Position numbers and translations under genes: made by a program. From the NCBI RefSeq assembly GCF_018398335.1, contig NZ_JAHBRX010000001.1:806001-870000 (forward strand): 64,000 nt of DNA, written 5' to 3'. Shown piece after piece: positions 47,911-56,699 of this stretch. Below the pieces are notes generated by a model, which had not been told where the DNA came from, did not search any database, and worked only from the letters and a program-made list of their open reading frames with translations. How positions within the stretch are numbered: the first letter of the stretch is position 1; each line of letters opens with the position of its first letter. The DNA is from Chelatococcus sp. HY11 (GTDB lineage Bacteria; Pseudomonadota; Alphaproteobacteria; Rhizobiales; Beijerinckiaceae).

Positions 47911-48866
47911 ACCAGCACCACACCATCGCGCGCCCCTTTACGCCACGTCCGGCCCCGGCACGCCGGAGGTTCGGTCTTGATCTCGCCAGGCCGAGCCGCC
48001 GTCACTGGCTGGGCTATCTGCTGCTGGCACCCGCCGTGGTGCTGATCGCGCTGATCATCATCTATCCGCTGTTCGTTTCGGTCGACATGTCCTTCCAGAA
48101 CGTCGGCCTCGTGCGGCTCGGCGCGCCGCGGCGTCCCTTCACGACGATCAACTACGAGCGGCTGTTCACGTCGCCCGAGTTCTGGATGGCCTGCTGGGTG
48201 ACCTTCAAGCTCATCGTCGTAGTGACGATCTCCTGTTTCGTGCTGGGCGTCGGGACGGGGCTGTTGGTGAACAACAAGTTCCGGGGCAGGGCGATCGCGC
48301 GGCTGTTCGTGGCCTTGCCCTGGGCCGTGCCCGAGATCGTCGCCGTTGTCATCTTCGCTTGGATCTTCGATTCCTCCTTTGGCCTGATGAATTGGTTCTT
48401 CATCAAGCTCGGCCTCGTCAACACGACCATCAACTGGTTCTCCGACCCGACCGCGGCCTTCGCGGCGGTGGCGGTGACCATGGTGTGGAAGGGCTACCCC
48501 TTCGTCTCGATCATGACGCTGGCCGGCCTCCAATCCATCCCGGAGGATTTCTACAACGCGGCCCGCGTCGACGGCGCCAATGCCTGGCAGCGCTTCATCA
48601 ACATCACCTTGCCCTGCCTGATGCCGGTGCTCGGCGTGACCATGGTGCTGACGATCCTGTGGGTGTTCCGCGATTTCTCCATCATCTACGTGCTCACCGG
48701 CGGTGGCCCGCTGAAGGCGACCCAGACCCTGTCGATCATGACCTACGAACAGGCCTTCAGCTTCTTCAAGATGGGCTATGCCTCGGCGGTCGGCGTCGTC
48801 ACGTTGATCCTCTGCGTCGTCGCGAGCCGCCTGATGGTCGGGCGCTCAACTGAATCGATCTACTGA
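47907..48866 (+). CDS. Sugar-type ABC transporter permease, first subunit
   Basis: The protein has 319 residues and six membrane spans after a basic 40-residue N-terminus. The EAA loop reads NAARVDGANAWQRFINITLPCL near 215-236. The family end-motif YVLTGGGPLKATQTLSIMTY is present. Translation starts in the four-base overlap with the deacylase stop. It works with the next permease and the ATPase. Confidence 0.9.
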   Translation: MNQHHTIARPFTPRPAPARRRFGLDLARPSRRHWLGYLLLAPAVVLIALIIIYPLFVSVDMSFQNVGLVRLGAPRRPFTTINYERLFTSPEFWMACWVTFKLIVVVTISCFVLGVGTGLLVNNKFRGRAIARLFVALPWAVPEIVAVVIFAWIFDSSFGLMNWFFIKLGLVNTTINWFSDPTAAFAAVAVTMVWKGYPFVSIMTLAGLQSIPEDFYNAARVDGANAWQRFINITLPCLMPVLGVTMVLTILWVFRDFSIIYVLTGGGPLKATQTLSIMTYEQAFSFFKMGYASAVGVVTLILCVVASRLMVGRSTESIY

Positions 48867-48878
48867 GGAGGTATCGCG

Positions 48879-49709
48879 ATGCGCGCACGCTCCAGCCGTC
48901 AGGCTCTTCTCTATCTCGGCGTCGTCCTCACCTGCGGGGTGCTTCTGTTCCCCATCTACTGGCTGGTGGTCACGGCGCTCTCGCCGGCGGATTCATTGCA
49001 TCACCTGCCGCCGAAGTTCTGGCCGGACGTGCCCCAGTGGGGCATCTTCCGTGAGATCATCGAGCAGCGGCCAATTCCCCTGTGGCTCGGCAACTCGATC
49101 CTCGCGGCGCTCGGCTCCGTCGGCATCTCGATGTTCGTGTCCGTCTTCGCCGGCTACTCGCTGTCGCGCTTCCGGCTCAGGGGCGGGCCCTCGCTCGGCC
49201 TGTTCATCCTGACGGCGAAGATGCTGCCGGCGACCCTGCTCGTCATTCCCTTGTTCGGCATCTTCCGCCAGCTCGGCCTGATCGGCAGCCTGTGGTCGAT
49301 CATCCTCGCCCACGCGACGCTGATCGTTCCCTTCAGCACCTGGATGTTGAAAGGCTATTTCGACACCATTCCGCGTGAGCTCGAACAGGCAGCCATGGTC
49401 GACGGCTGCTCGCCGCTCGGCGCCATGTTCCGCGTCATCCTTCCAGTCGCGACGCCCGGGCTCGCCGCGACCGCCCTCTACGGCTTCGTGCTGTCCTGGT
49501 CGGACTATGCCTATGCCCGCACCTTCCTGACCAACTCGCAGACCAACTGGACGGCCAATCTGGGCATCACGACCATGAAGGGCGAGTACATCACCAACTG
49601 GAACCAGATTTCGGCCGCAGCGGTGCTCGTCGCCCTGCCGATCATCGTCATCTACCTGTTCCTTGAGCGCTACCTTGTCGGCGGGCTGACCGCTGGCGCC
49701 GAAAAGTGA
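48879..49709 (+). CDS. Sugar-type ABC transporter permease, second subunit
   Basis: The protein has 276 residues and six spans (MalG type). It starts MRARSSRQALLYLGVVLTCG, contains YSLSRFRLRGG, and its EAA loop reads EQAAMVDGCSPLGAMFRVILPV near 168-189. The end SWSDYAYARTFLTNSQTNWT is typical. A GAGGAGG site lies in the 12-bp gap after the first permease. Confidence 0.9.
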   Translation: MRARSSRQALLYLGVVLTCGVLLFPIYWLVVTALSPADSLHHLPPKFWPDVPQWGIFREIIEQRPIPLWLGNSILAALGSVGISMFVSVFAGYSLSRFRLRGGPSLGLFILTAKMLPATLLVIPLFGIFRQLGLIGSLWSIILAHATLIVPFSTWMLKGYFDTIPRELEQAAMVDGCSPLGAMFRVILPVATPGLAATALYGFVLSWSDYAYARTFLTNSQTNWTANLGITTMKGEYITNWNQISAAAVLVALPIIVIYLFLERYLVGGLTAGAEK

Positions 49710-49724
49710 GGCCGTGAAACACGC

Positions 49725-50855
49725 ATGGCGGGAATCCGTATCGAACACGTCACGAAATCCTATGGCCCGCTGGCGGTCCTGAAGGATTTTAATCTCGACA
49801 TCGCCGACGGTGAATTCGTGGTCTTCGTCGGCCCATCCGGCTGCGGCAAGTCGACCATGTTGAAGATCCTCGCGGGGCTTGAGGAGGCGACATCAGGTCG
49901 CGTGCTCATCGGCGACCGCGAGGTCACGGACCTGGCGCCAGGCGATCGCGACATCGCCATGGTGTTCCAGAACTACGCGCTTTATCCGCATCTGACGGTC
50001 GCCAAGAACATGGGCTTCGGCCTGAAGATGCGCGGGACGCCGGCTGCCGAGATCGACAGGCGCGTCAAGGACGCGGCCCGCATTCTCGGCGTCGAGCACC
50101 TGCTCGACCGTCGCCCGCGCGCGTTGTCCGGCGGCCAGCGTCAGCGCGTGGCGCTGGGCCGCGCCATCGTGCGCGAGCCGCAGGCCTTCCTGATGGACGA
50201 GCCCCTGTCGAACCTCGACGCCAAGCTCCGGGTGCATATGCGCGCCGAGATCAGCGCGCTGCACAAGCGGCTCGGGGTCACCACGATCTATGTGACGCAC
50301 GATCAGATCGAAGCGATGACCATGGCGGATCGCATCGTCATCATGCGCGACGGCGAAATCCAGCAGATCGCCGCGCCGGACGAAATGTTCGCGGATCCTG
50401 CCAATCTGTTCGTCGCCGGCTTCATCGGCTCGCCGGGGATGAACTTCCTCAAGTCGAAGCTGACGCTCGGCAGCGGGGCAGGGACGGTGTCGCTCTATGG
50501 GCAGGACGTGAAGCTCACGTTACCGGCGGAACGCCTCAAGCCCCTCGATGGCCGGGAGGTTATCCTTGGCCTCAGGCCCGAGCATATCACGGAGGGCAAC
50601 AGCCCGGTCACCTTCACCGTGAGCCCACGGCTCGTCGAAAGCCTCGGCAGCGAGAAATACGTCTATTGCGACATTCCGGAGGCGAACCGGACAGACATCG
50701 CGCGTGCCGCCGGCGTCGATGACGAGCGGGGCGACGCCCAGATCGCGCGCCTGATCAACGCGGGCGACATCGCCCTCGGGCGGCCGGTGCAGCTCGGCTT
50801 CGATCCGGCGCGCCTGCATGTGTTCGACGCCGAGACCGGCCGTGCGGTGCGGTGA
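49725..50855 (+). CDS. Sugar-type ABC transporter ATPase
   Basis: This is a MalK/UgpC-type ATPase of 376 residues. Walker A is GPSGCGKST with K42, the signature is [15 protein letters not shown], Walker B is [15 protein letters not shown], and the switch is YVTHDQIEAMT. The C-terminal regulatory domain (about 240-376) contains VILGLRPEHITEG. It shares much sequence with UgpC at 18370-19455 but is an independent gene serving this operon. Confidence 0.92.
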   Translation: MAGIRIEHVTKSYGPLAVLKDFNLDIADGEFVVFVGPSGCGKSTMLKILAGLEEATSGRVLIGDREVTDLAPGDRDIAMVFQNYALYPHLTVAKNMGFGLKMRGTPAAEIDRRVKDAARILGVEHLLDRRPRALSGGQRQRVALGRAIVREPQAFLMDEPLSNLDAKLRVHMRAEISALHKRLGVTTIYVTHDQIEAMTMADRIVIMRDGEIQQIAAPDEMFADPANLFVAGFIGSPGMNFLKSKLTLGSGAGTVSLYGQDVKLTLPAERLKPLDGREVILGLRPEHITEGNSPVTFTVSPRLVESLGSEKYVYCDIPEANRTDIARAAGVDDERGDAQIARLINAGDIALGRPVQLGFDPARLHVFDAETGRAVR

Positions 50856-50894
50856 GGGGAGCTCGAATGCGGCGGTCATCGGGAAGGTGTTTTA

Positions 50895-50932
50895 CCTCTC
50901 CCCGGCGGGGAGAGGTCGGACGCGCAGCGTCC
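50895..50932. repeat. Short palindromic repeat after the ATPase gene
   Basis: A 21-base palindrome CCTCTCCCCGGCGGGGAGAGG (50895-50915), identical to those at 19546 and 19760, is directly followed by GGACGC-GCA-GCGTCC (50918-50932). It fills the 150-bp gap before the epimerase gene. Confidence 0.8.
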
Positions 50933-51005
50933 GGGTGAGGGGGAGCATCCCTCGCGGTATCGGTTGGCTCACAACAATAATCGTTCGGCAGAATAGAGGA
51001 CAGTC

Positions 51006-51989
51006 ATGACCATCGTCGTCACCGGCAGTGCCGGCCGTATCGGCTCCAAGGTGGTGCAGGCGCTTATTGATCGCGGCGAGCAGGTCGCGGGCTTTGATTT
51101 GCGGCCGCTCGGGCTCGCGCATCAGAACTACCGCGAGGTGGTCGGGCCATTCGACGATCGTGAGGCGGCGAGGCGCGCGCTGGAAGGCGCGACCGCGGTC
51201 CTGCATCTCGGCGCCTTCATGTCCTGGCTGGCGGCCGACGCCGACAAGCTGCACCGCGCCAATGTGGACGGGACGCGCGTTATCCTGGAGGCGGCCGCCG
51301 CCGCCCGGGTCGGGCGCATCGTGTTCGCCTCGTCCGGCGAGGTCTATCCCGAGAATATGCCGGACTATCAGCCGATTGACGAGAAGCATCCGCTGAAGCC
51401 GCGCTCGCCCTATGGACTGACCAAGCTCCTCGGTGAGGAACTGGTGCGTTTCACCGAGCGCACGGCCGGCATTCCCTCCGTCATCCTGCGCTTCTCCCAC
51501 ACGCAGGACGCGCGCGAACTCCTTGATACCGGGAGCTTCTTTTCTGGGCCGCGCTTCTTCCTGCACCCCAAGATCCGCCAGCAGGAGGCCTTTGGCAACC
51601 GTGCGGCCGTCGAGGCCTTGAAGCGCGTCGACGATGGCCGCGAGGCGCTCGTGCTATCGCGCAACGAGAACGGCCGACCGTTCAAGATGCACATCACCGA
51701 CACGCGCGACATGGTGTCGGGCATCCTGCTCGGGCTCGACCATGAGAAGGCGATCGGCGAGGCCTTCAACCTGGGGGCAACCGATCCCGTTGACTTCGCC
51801 GATGCACTGCCGCAGATGGCCGCAGCGACAGGCTTGCCGCTGCATACCGTCGATCTGCCGGGGGCGGGCGTCTACTATCACACCTCCAACAGCAAGATTC
51901 GCCACCTATTGGGGTATCGACCGACATGGACGATCGATCGCATGATCGGCGAGGCGGCACAGACATGGACCAAGATGCGCGCGTCCTGA
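51006..51989 (+). CDS. NAD-dependent epimerase/dehydratase-family protein
   Basis: This is an extended SDR enzyme of 327 residues. The nucleotide loop is VVTGSAGRIGSKVV, the active-site Ser region is VFASSGEVYPENM, and the catalytic pair is in SPYGLTKLLGE (YxxxK). The family includes sugar epimerases and uronate dehydrogenases. In a sugar-acid cluster beside a lactonase, oxidation of an aldose or uronic acid to a lactone is attractive, but the sequence does not match uronate dehydrogenase closely enough to name it. Its 3' end overlaps the IclR-lactonase start by 25 bases. Confidence 0.8.
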   Translation: MTIVVTGSAGRIGSKVVQALIDRGEQVAGFDLRPLGLAHQNYREVVGPFDDREAARRALEGATAVLHLGAFMSWLAADADKLHRANVDGTRVILEAAAAARVGRIVFASSGEVYPENMPDYQPIDEKHPLKPRSPYGLTKLLGEELVRFTERTAGIPSVILRFSHTQDARELLDTGSFFSGPRFFLHPKIRQQEAFGNRAAVEALKRVDDGREALVLSRNENGRPFKMHITDTRDMVSGILLGLDHEKAIGEAFNLGATDPVDFADALPQMAAATGLPLHTVDLPGAGVYYHTSNSKIRHLLGYRPTWTIDRMIGEAAQTWTKMRAS

Positions 51990-53674
51990 CGCCCGAGGAG
52001 CGCGATGTCCCGACGGGCGCCGCTGCGCTCGCCAAGGGCCTCTATCTCCTCGACGTTATCGGAGAATATGCCTCGCCGCCGCGCTTCAAGGATCTGCAGG
52101 CGGCGACCAAGCTGCCGAAGGGCACGCTCGCGCGCATGCTCAACACGCTCGTCCTGTTTCGCCTCGTGCGGCACGAGGACAGCGACAACACCTACAGGCT
52201 CGGCCACCGGCTGTTCGAGCTGGCGCACCGGGTCTGGGAATCCTTCGACCTCCGGGGTGTTGCAGGGCCCGTGCTCGACCGGCTGGCGGACGAGACGCGC
52301 GAGACGGTGGCGATCTGCGCGGTCGACAACGGCGAGGTGCTCTATATCGACCAGCGTTCGCGCGGCGGGGCCTTCGGTTTCCGCATCGAAATCGGCCGGC
52401 GCGCCCCGCTGCATTGCACGGCGGGCGGCAAGGCCCTGCTCGCCTTCGCCGCGCCGCATGAGCAGAGGGCGCTGCTCGATGACTTGACGCTCGATCGCTA
52501 TTCCGAGCGGACGATCACCGACGAGGGGGCACTGGTGGCCGATCTCGCTTTGTCGCGGGCGCGGGGATACGCGATCTCGCTGGCCGAGCACGTGCCGGGT
52601 GTATCCTCGGTGGCAGCGCCGGTGTTCGACCATACGGGCAAGGCGGTCGCTGCGCTCGGGGTCTACGGGCCGAGCTCGCGCCTCTCCAACGATCGCCTGC
52701 ATGTCACCGGCCGCGACCTGATGGCCGCCGCCCGGCAGATATCCGGCAATGTCGGCGCTTCCCAGCTCAACATCACCTCTTACGTTCGTCCGGGGCGCGC
52801 CGCCGACGCGGATGTGGAATGCGTCCTGCCCTGGGGCGCCCATCTCGCGGAGGGGCCGGTGTGGTCGACGCGGGAGCAGCGCCTCTACTGGGTCGATATC
52901 CTCGCGCCCGCCGTCTACCGCTTCGATCCGGCGACGCGGAGCAACGAGGAAGTCGTCATGCCGCGCCTCATCAGCGCGGTCGCGCCGCGCCACGACGGCG
53001 GGCTCGTGGCCTTGACCCAGGATGGCCTCGAAGCCTTCGATTTCGCGACTGGCCGCCTGACGCGGCTCGTCGATCCTGAAGCCGATATCCCTGATAACCG
53101 CTTCAACGACGGCAAATGCGATGCGCGCGGGCGCATGTGGGCCGGCACCATGCGCCTCGACGCGAGCCGAGCCGCGGGCGCTCTCTACGCCATCGGGCCG
53201 GATCTTTCGTGGCAGCGGGCCGATACGGGCTTCACCGTGGCCAACGGGATAGACTGGAGCCCGGACGGTCGGACGCTCTATTTCGCCGATTCGGCCGGCC
53301 GCATCTATTCCTATGCCTTCGATGTCGAGAGCGGCACTGTTGGCGAGCGTCGCATCTTCGCCTCGGTCGACAAGGAGGAGGGCCGCCCGGACGGCCTCGC
53401 CGTCGATGCCGAGGGCTATGTCTGGTGTGCCATCTGGGATGGCTGGTGCGTGAGGCGCTTCGCGCCGGATGGCAGCCTCGATCGCGAAGTACGCCTGCCC
53501 GTGCCGCGTCCGACCAGTGTCGCCTTCGGCGGGGCCGATTTGAAAACGCTCTTCATCACCTCCGCGCGCATCCGCCTGCCGTCCCGCGTGCTGACCGACG
53601 CGCCGTTCTCCGGTGGGCTTTTCGCCTTGCCGGTCGACGTGCCGGGCCTTCCGGCGCACGCCTTCGCGGGATGA
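51965..53674 (+). CDS. IclR-type regulator fused to SMP-30/gluconolactonase
   Basis: A single uninterrupted frame of 569 residues joins two complete proteins. Residues about 18-85 are the winged-helix HTH (AALAKGLYLLDVIGEY, then FKDLQAATKLPKGTLARMLN). Residues about 95-262 are the IclR effector domain (ETVAICAVDNGEVLYIDQ, PLHCTAGGKALLAF). After a linker (about 263-283), residues 284-569 form a full-length six-bladed SMP-30 propeller starting VECVLPWGAHLAEGPVW. Its metal ligands appear intact: Glu of AEGPVW, Asn of VANGIDW, Asp of RPDGLAVD; NDGKCDARGRMWAGTM is also conserved. The ATG at 51965 lies inside the previous gene. It may sense or open a pathway lactone. Confidence 0.85.
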   Translation: MDQDARVLTPEERDVPTGAAALAKGLYLLDVIGEYASPPRFKDLQAATKLPKGTLARMLNTLVLFRLVRHEDSDNTYRLGHRLFELAHRVWESFDLRGVAGPVLDRLADETRETVAICAVDNGEVLYIDQRSRGGAFGFRIEIGRRAPLHCTAGGKALLAFAAPHEQRALLDDLTLDRYSERTITDEGALVADLALSRARGYAISLAEHVPGVSSVAAPVFDHTGKAVAALGVYGPSSRLSNDRLHVTGRDLMAAARQISGNVGASQLNITSYVRPGRAADADVECVLPWGAHLAEGPVWSTREQRLYWVDILAPAVYRFDPATRSNEEVVMPRLISAVAPRHDGGLVALTQDGLEAFDFATGRLTRLVDPEADIPDNRFNDGKCDARGRMWAGTMRLDASRAAGALYAIGPDLSWQRADTGFTVANGIDWSPDGRTLYFADSAGRIYSYAFDVESGTVGERRIFASVDKEEGRPDGLAVDAEGYVWCAIWDGWCVRRFAPDGSLDREVRLPVPRPTSVAFGGADLKTLFITSARIRLPSRVLTDAPFSGGLFALPVDVPGLPAHAFAG

Positions 53675-53678
53675 CATC

Positions 53679-54437
53679 ATGAGCCAGGCCCGATATCCCG
53701 ACCTCGCAGCCAAGCCCGTGCTCATCACCGGGGGCGCCGATGGCATCGGCCGCGCCATGGTGGAAGCCTTTGCGGCGCAGGGCGCTCCTGTCGGTTTCCT
53801 CGATATCGACGCGAGCCTTGGCCAAGCGCTGGCCGACAGGCTCGCCGGGGAGGGCGCGACAGCCCACTTCGCGGCTGCCGATCTGCGTGACATCGCGGCG
53901 ACACAAGCGGCCATCACCGCCCTCTCCGCGAGGCTCGGCCCCTTTTCCGTGCTCGTCAACAATGCGGGCCACGATGAGCGGCACCGTTTTGACGACGTCA
54001 CGCTGGCTTATTGGGACGACCGGATGGCGGTGAACCTCCGGCACATGATGTTCGTGACGCAAGCTGTCGTACCCGGCATGCGCGCGGGCGGGAGCGGGGC
54101 GGTCATCAACCTCAGTTCGACCTCGTGGATGCAGGGGGCGCCCGGCATCATCGCCTATACGACAGCGAAATCGGCGGTGGTCGGCTTCACGCGCTCGCTG
54201 GCGCGGGAACTCGGGGGCGATGGCATTCGCGTCAATGCCGTCACCCCCGGCTGGGTGATGACCGAACGCCAGCGGGCAGCCGCCACGCCGGAGCGCCTGG
54301 TCAAGGCGCAGGAGCGGCAAGCGCTCAAGGGCGAGATCATGCCCGGCGATATCGCGGCCATGGTCCTGTTCCTCGCCTCCGAAGCGGCCCGCATGTGCAC
54401 GGGCCAGAACTATATTGTCGACGCCGGAGTGGTTTGA
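53679..54437 (+). CDS. Short-chain dehydrogenase/reductase
   Basis: This is a classical SDR of 252 residues. The cofactor loop is LITGGADGIGRAM, then NNAG in VLVNNAGHDERH. The catalytic triad is Ser in INLSSTSW with Tyr-x3-Lys in IAYTTAKSA. The C-terminus NYIVDAGVV is standard. The aspartate in FLDIDAS after the second strand favours NAD over NADP. It starts five bases after the fusion gene and its stop overlaps the next start (TGATG). It probably oxidises a hydroxyl of a pathway sugar or hydroxy acid. Confidence 0.88.
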   Translation: MSQARYPDLAAKPVLITGGADGIGRAMVEAFAAQGAPVGFLDIDASLGQALADRLAGEGATAHFAAADLRDIAATQAAITALSARLGPFSVLVNNAGHDERHRFDDVTLAYWDDRMAVNLRHMMFVTQAVVPGMRAGGSGAVINLSSTSWMQGAPGIIAYTTAKSAVVGFTRSLARELGGDGIRVNAVTPGWVMTERQRAAATPERLVKAQERQALKGEIMPGDIAAMVLFLASEAARMCTGQNYIVDAGVV

Positions 54438-55867
54438 TGGCCGTGGACAAGCTCGGCGCGCTCACGAACGTCCTCGATCCCGCCGCGATACTGGTGGCCG
54501 ATGACGACATGGCGCCCTATCTCGCCGACTGGCGTGGGCGCTATGTCGGTCGGGCCCAGGCGGTCCTGCGCCCGCGCAGCGTGGAGCAGGTTTCCGCCGT
54601 TCTGCGCTGGGCCAGCGAGACCCGCACACCGGTTTTCCCGCAGGGCGGCAACACCGGGCTCGCGGGTGGCGCGACGCCTGACGAGGGCGGCACAGGGATC
54701 GTGCTGGCGCTCGGCCGGCTCAACCGGATCCTTGATATCGATACAGCCGGCAACACGATGGTGGTGGAGGCCGGCGCCATCCTCGCCGACGTCCAGCGGG
54801 CGGCAGACGATGCGGAGCGTCTTTTCCCGATGAGCCTCGGCAGCGAGGGAAGCTGCCAGATCGGCGGCATCATTGCGACCAATGCGGGCGGGATCAACGT
54901 GATCCGCTATGGCACAACCCGCGAGCTCGTGCTGGGGCTCGACTACGTGCTGGCCGACGGCACCATCGTGCGTGGCCTCAAACGCCTGCCGAAGAACAAC
55001 ACGGGCTATGACCTGCGCCACCTCCTGATCGGCTCCGAGGGGACGCTCGCGGTGATCACCGCGGCTGCGCTCAAGCTCTTCCCACGCCCAACGGCGAGCG
55101 CCAGCGCCTTCTGCGCGGTGTCGAGCCCGCAGAAGGCGGTGGATCTCCTGTCCCTGCTCAGGCAGCGGCTTGTCGGGCGTATCTCGAGCTTCGAATTGAT
55201 GTGCGACGGCGAGATGGGTTTCGTGCTCGACGGTGACGTTGGTGGAGATCTGCGCTTGCCTGTCGCGGAGAGAGCGCCCTGGTATGTCTTCATCGAGGTG
55301 GCCGACAGCGGGGAGGAGGCCGTGCTTGTCGAGATGCTGACGGCAGCGCTCGGCGAGGCGTTTGAGCGGGATTACGTGCTTGACGCCGCGATCGCGCAGA
55401 GCGAGGGCCAGGCCAAGGCGATCTGGCATCTGCGCTTCGCCGTGTCGGAAGCCAACAGGCGCGCCGGCCCCAATGTCTCCCACGACACGTCCGTGGCGAC
55501 CGCCGATGTGCCCGCCTTTCTCGCGGAGGTCTCGACCACGCTCGCGGACCGATTCCCTTCGGTGCGCCCCTTGTTCGTTGGCCATGTTGGAGACGGCAAT
55601 ATCCACGTCATCGCGCTTTTTCCGCATGACAGCTTTGCCGATCGCGCAGCCTTCGAGACGGCTGCGTCAGCCGTGAATGATTGCATATTTGGCGTGGTCG
55701 ACCGTTTCCATGGCAGCATCAGCGCCGAACATGGAATCGGGCGTTCGCTCGCCCGCCGTTTGCCCGATCATACCGATAAAGCGGCCTATCGGCTGATGAA
55801 CGGCATCAAGCAACTCTATGATCCGCTTGGGATCCTCAATCCGGGCAAGGTTCTTCTGAGGGGCTGA
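54437..55867 (+). CDS. FAD-linked 2-hydroxyacid dehydrogenase (GlcD/D-2-hydroxyglutarate type)
   Basis: This is a flavoprotein of the VAO family, 476 residues. The FAD-binding PCMH domain (about 40-220) carries FPQGGNTGLAGGATPDEGG and GSEGSCQIGGIIATNAGG. The FAD-oxidase C domain has the metal/substrate block GHVGDGNIHVIALF and ends with SAEHGIGRSLARRLPDH. These enzymes oxidise D-2-hydroxyacids such as D-lactate, D-glycolate or 2-hydroxyglutarate to ketoacids, passing electrons to a carrier. It is the last gene of the island; the frame is open far upstream but the ATG at 54437 is coupled to the SDR stop. Confidence 0.88.
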   Translation: MAVDKLGALTNVLDPAAILVADDDMAPYLADWRGRYVGRAQAVLRPRSVEQVSAVLRWASETRTPVFPQGGNTGLAGGATPDEGGTGIVLALGRLNRILDIDTAGNTMVVEAGAILADVQRAADDAERLFPMSLGSEGSCQIGGIIATNAGGINVIRYGTTRELVLGLDYVLADGTIVRGLKRLPKNNTGYDLRHLLIGSEGTLAVITAAALKLFPRPTASASAFCAVSSPQKAVDLLSLLRQRLVGRISSFELMCDGEMGFVLDGDVGGDLRLPVAERAPWYVFIEVADSGEEAVLVEMLTAALGEAFERDYVLDAAIAQSEGQAKAIWHLRFAVSEANRRAGPNVSHDTSVATADVPAFLAEVSTTLADRFPSVRPLFVGHVGDGNIHVIALFPHDSFADRAAFETAASAVNDCIFGVVDRFHGSISAEHGIGRSLARRLPDHTDKAAYRLMNGIKQLYDPLGILNPGKVLLRG

Positions 55868-55915
55868 ACAAGCGGGGTCGGCGAGGGCCGGGATGCGGTC
55901 CTCGCCAGGTCAACT

Positions 55916-56137
55916 CTAATGCGCGGGCTCAGCCACGGCCGCGGCCTCGAGGGCCGCGAGGAATTTCCGCGCGTCTTTCTCGAAAACACTCCAGTTTGGC
56001 TTGGTCTTCGGAACCTCCGTCGTGCTGTCACCAACCTGGATGGTTTCCGTCAAGCCAGTGCCGAGAAGCTTGTCGGGATCCTGTCCCTCAGCCTCGCACA
56101 AAGCGCGCGCCACGCGCTCAATCGCTTCGTTCGTCAT
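55916..56137 (-). CDS. Small hypothetical protein, 73 residues
   Basis: A short acidic protein starting MTNEAIERVARALCEAEG, a helical N-terminus common in uncharacterised rhizobial and phage-like small proteins. A good AAGGAG site is nine bases before the ATG at 56137; the longer frame to 56263 lacks one. It is convergent with the island. No function can be given. Confidence 0.55.
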   Translation of the reverse strand: MTNEAIERVARALCEAEGQDPDKLLGTGLTETIQVGDSTTEVPKTKPNWSVFEKDARKFLAALEAAAVAEPAH

Positions 56138-56327
56138 AGCGACTCCTTCTCGATCTGTTTTCCTGTCGCGACCGCGGTAGCACGGAAGCAGCATGGAACA
56201 CAAAACCTGCGCTCCGCATCGTCTTTGTGACGAAGCGATAAAGGCGATCGATTTTGTCCGCATTCAATGACGAAATCCGGGAAGCGCTTGCTCTTCCCGG
56301 ATAGAACGCGCCCGCTTGGATATCGCC

Positions 56328-56699
56328 TCAAGCGTGCAAAGGATGCGGAAGCTCAATTTCCAGCTGATGCGACTTGTCGATGACACCTCTCCACCAGGGG
56401 CGCGCCTTCTGGAGTGGGGACAAGGAAGCGTTGGCGTCTTCCGGCAATATCATTCCTCTCAGAAGGAATTCCGTGCGCAGGTCGCGCCGTGCGGTCCCGG
56501 CTGCTTCTGCGGAATCAGCCGCGAACAAATCACCCAGAATTTTGACCCAACAAGGATCCGGCTCATATTGAATAAGTTTCTGCACGACGATGATAGCGTC
56601 ATTAATATTGGTAATATGCGCGATATTCCCTTCCCAAGGAAGGTAGACGTCCAGACTAGGTCTTATGGATATATTATGCTTATCCAACGCGTTGTACAT
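56328..56699 (-). CDS. Small hypothetical protein, possibly DUF982-like
   Basis: The protein has 123 residues starting MYNALDKHNISIRPSLDVY. The pattern ITNINDAIIVVQKLIQYEPD followed by ARRDLRTEF resembles the small DUF982 proteins that are numerous in rhizobia, but the match is partial and I give it low weight. A GGGGGAGAGGG stretch before the ATG at 56699 supports the start. The opposite strand also has an open frame over the same bases (56316-56813); codon usage and the ribosome site favour the minus strand. Base composition is lower in GC than the neighbours. Confidence 0.45.
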   Translation of the reverse strand: MYNALDKHNISIRPSLDVYLPWEGNIAHITNINDAIIVVQKLIQYEPDPCWVKILGDLFAADSAEAAGTARRDLRTEFLLRGMILPEDANASLSPLQKARPWWRGVIDKSHQLEIELPHPLHA

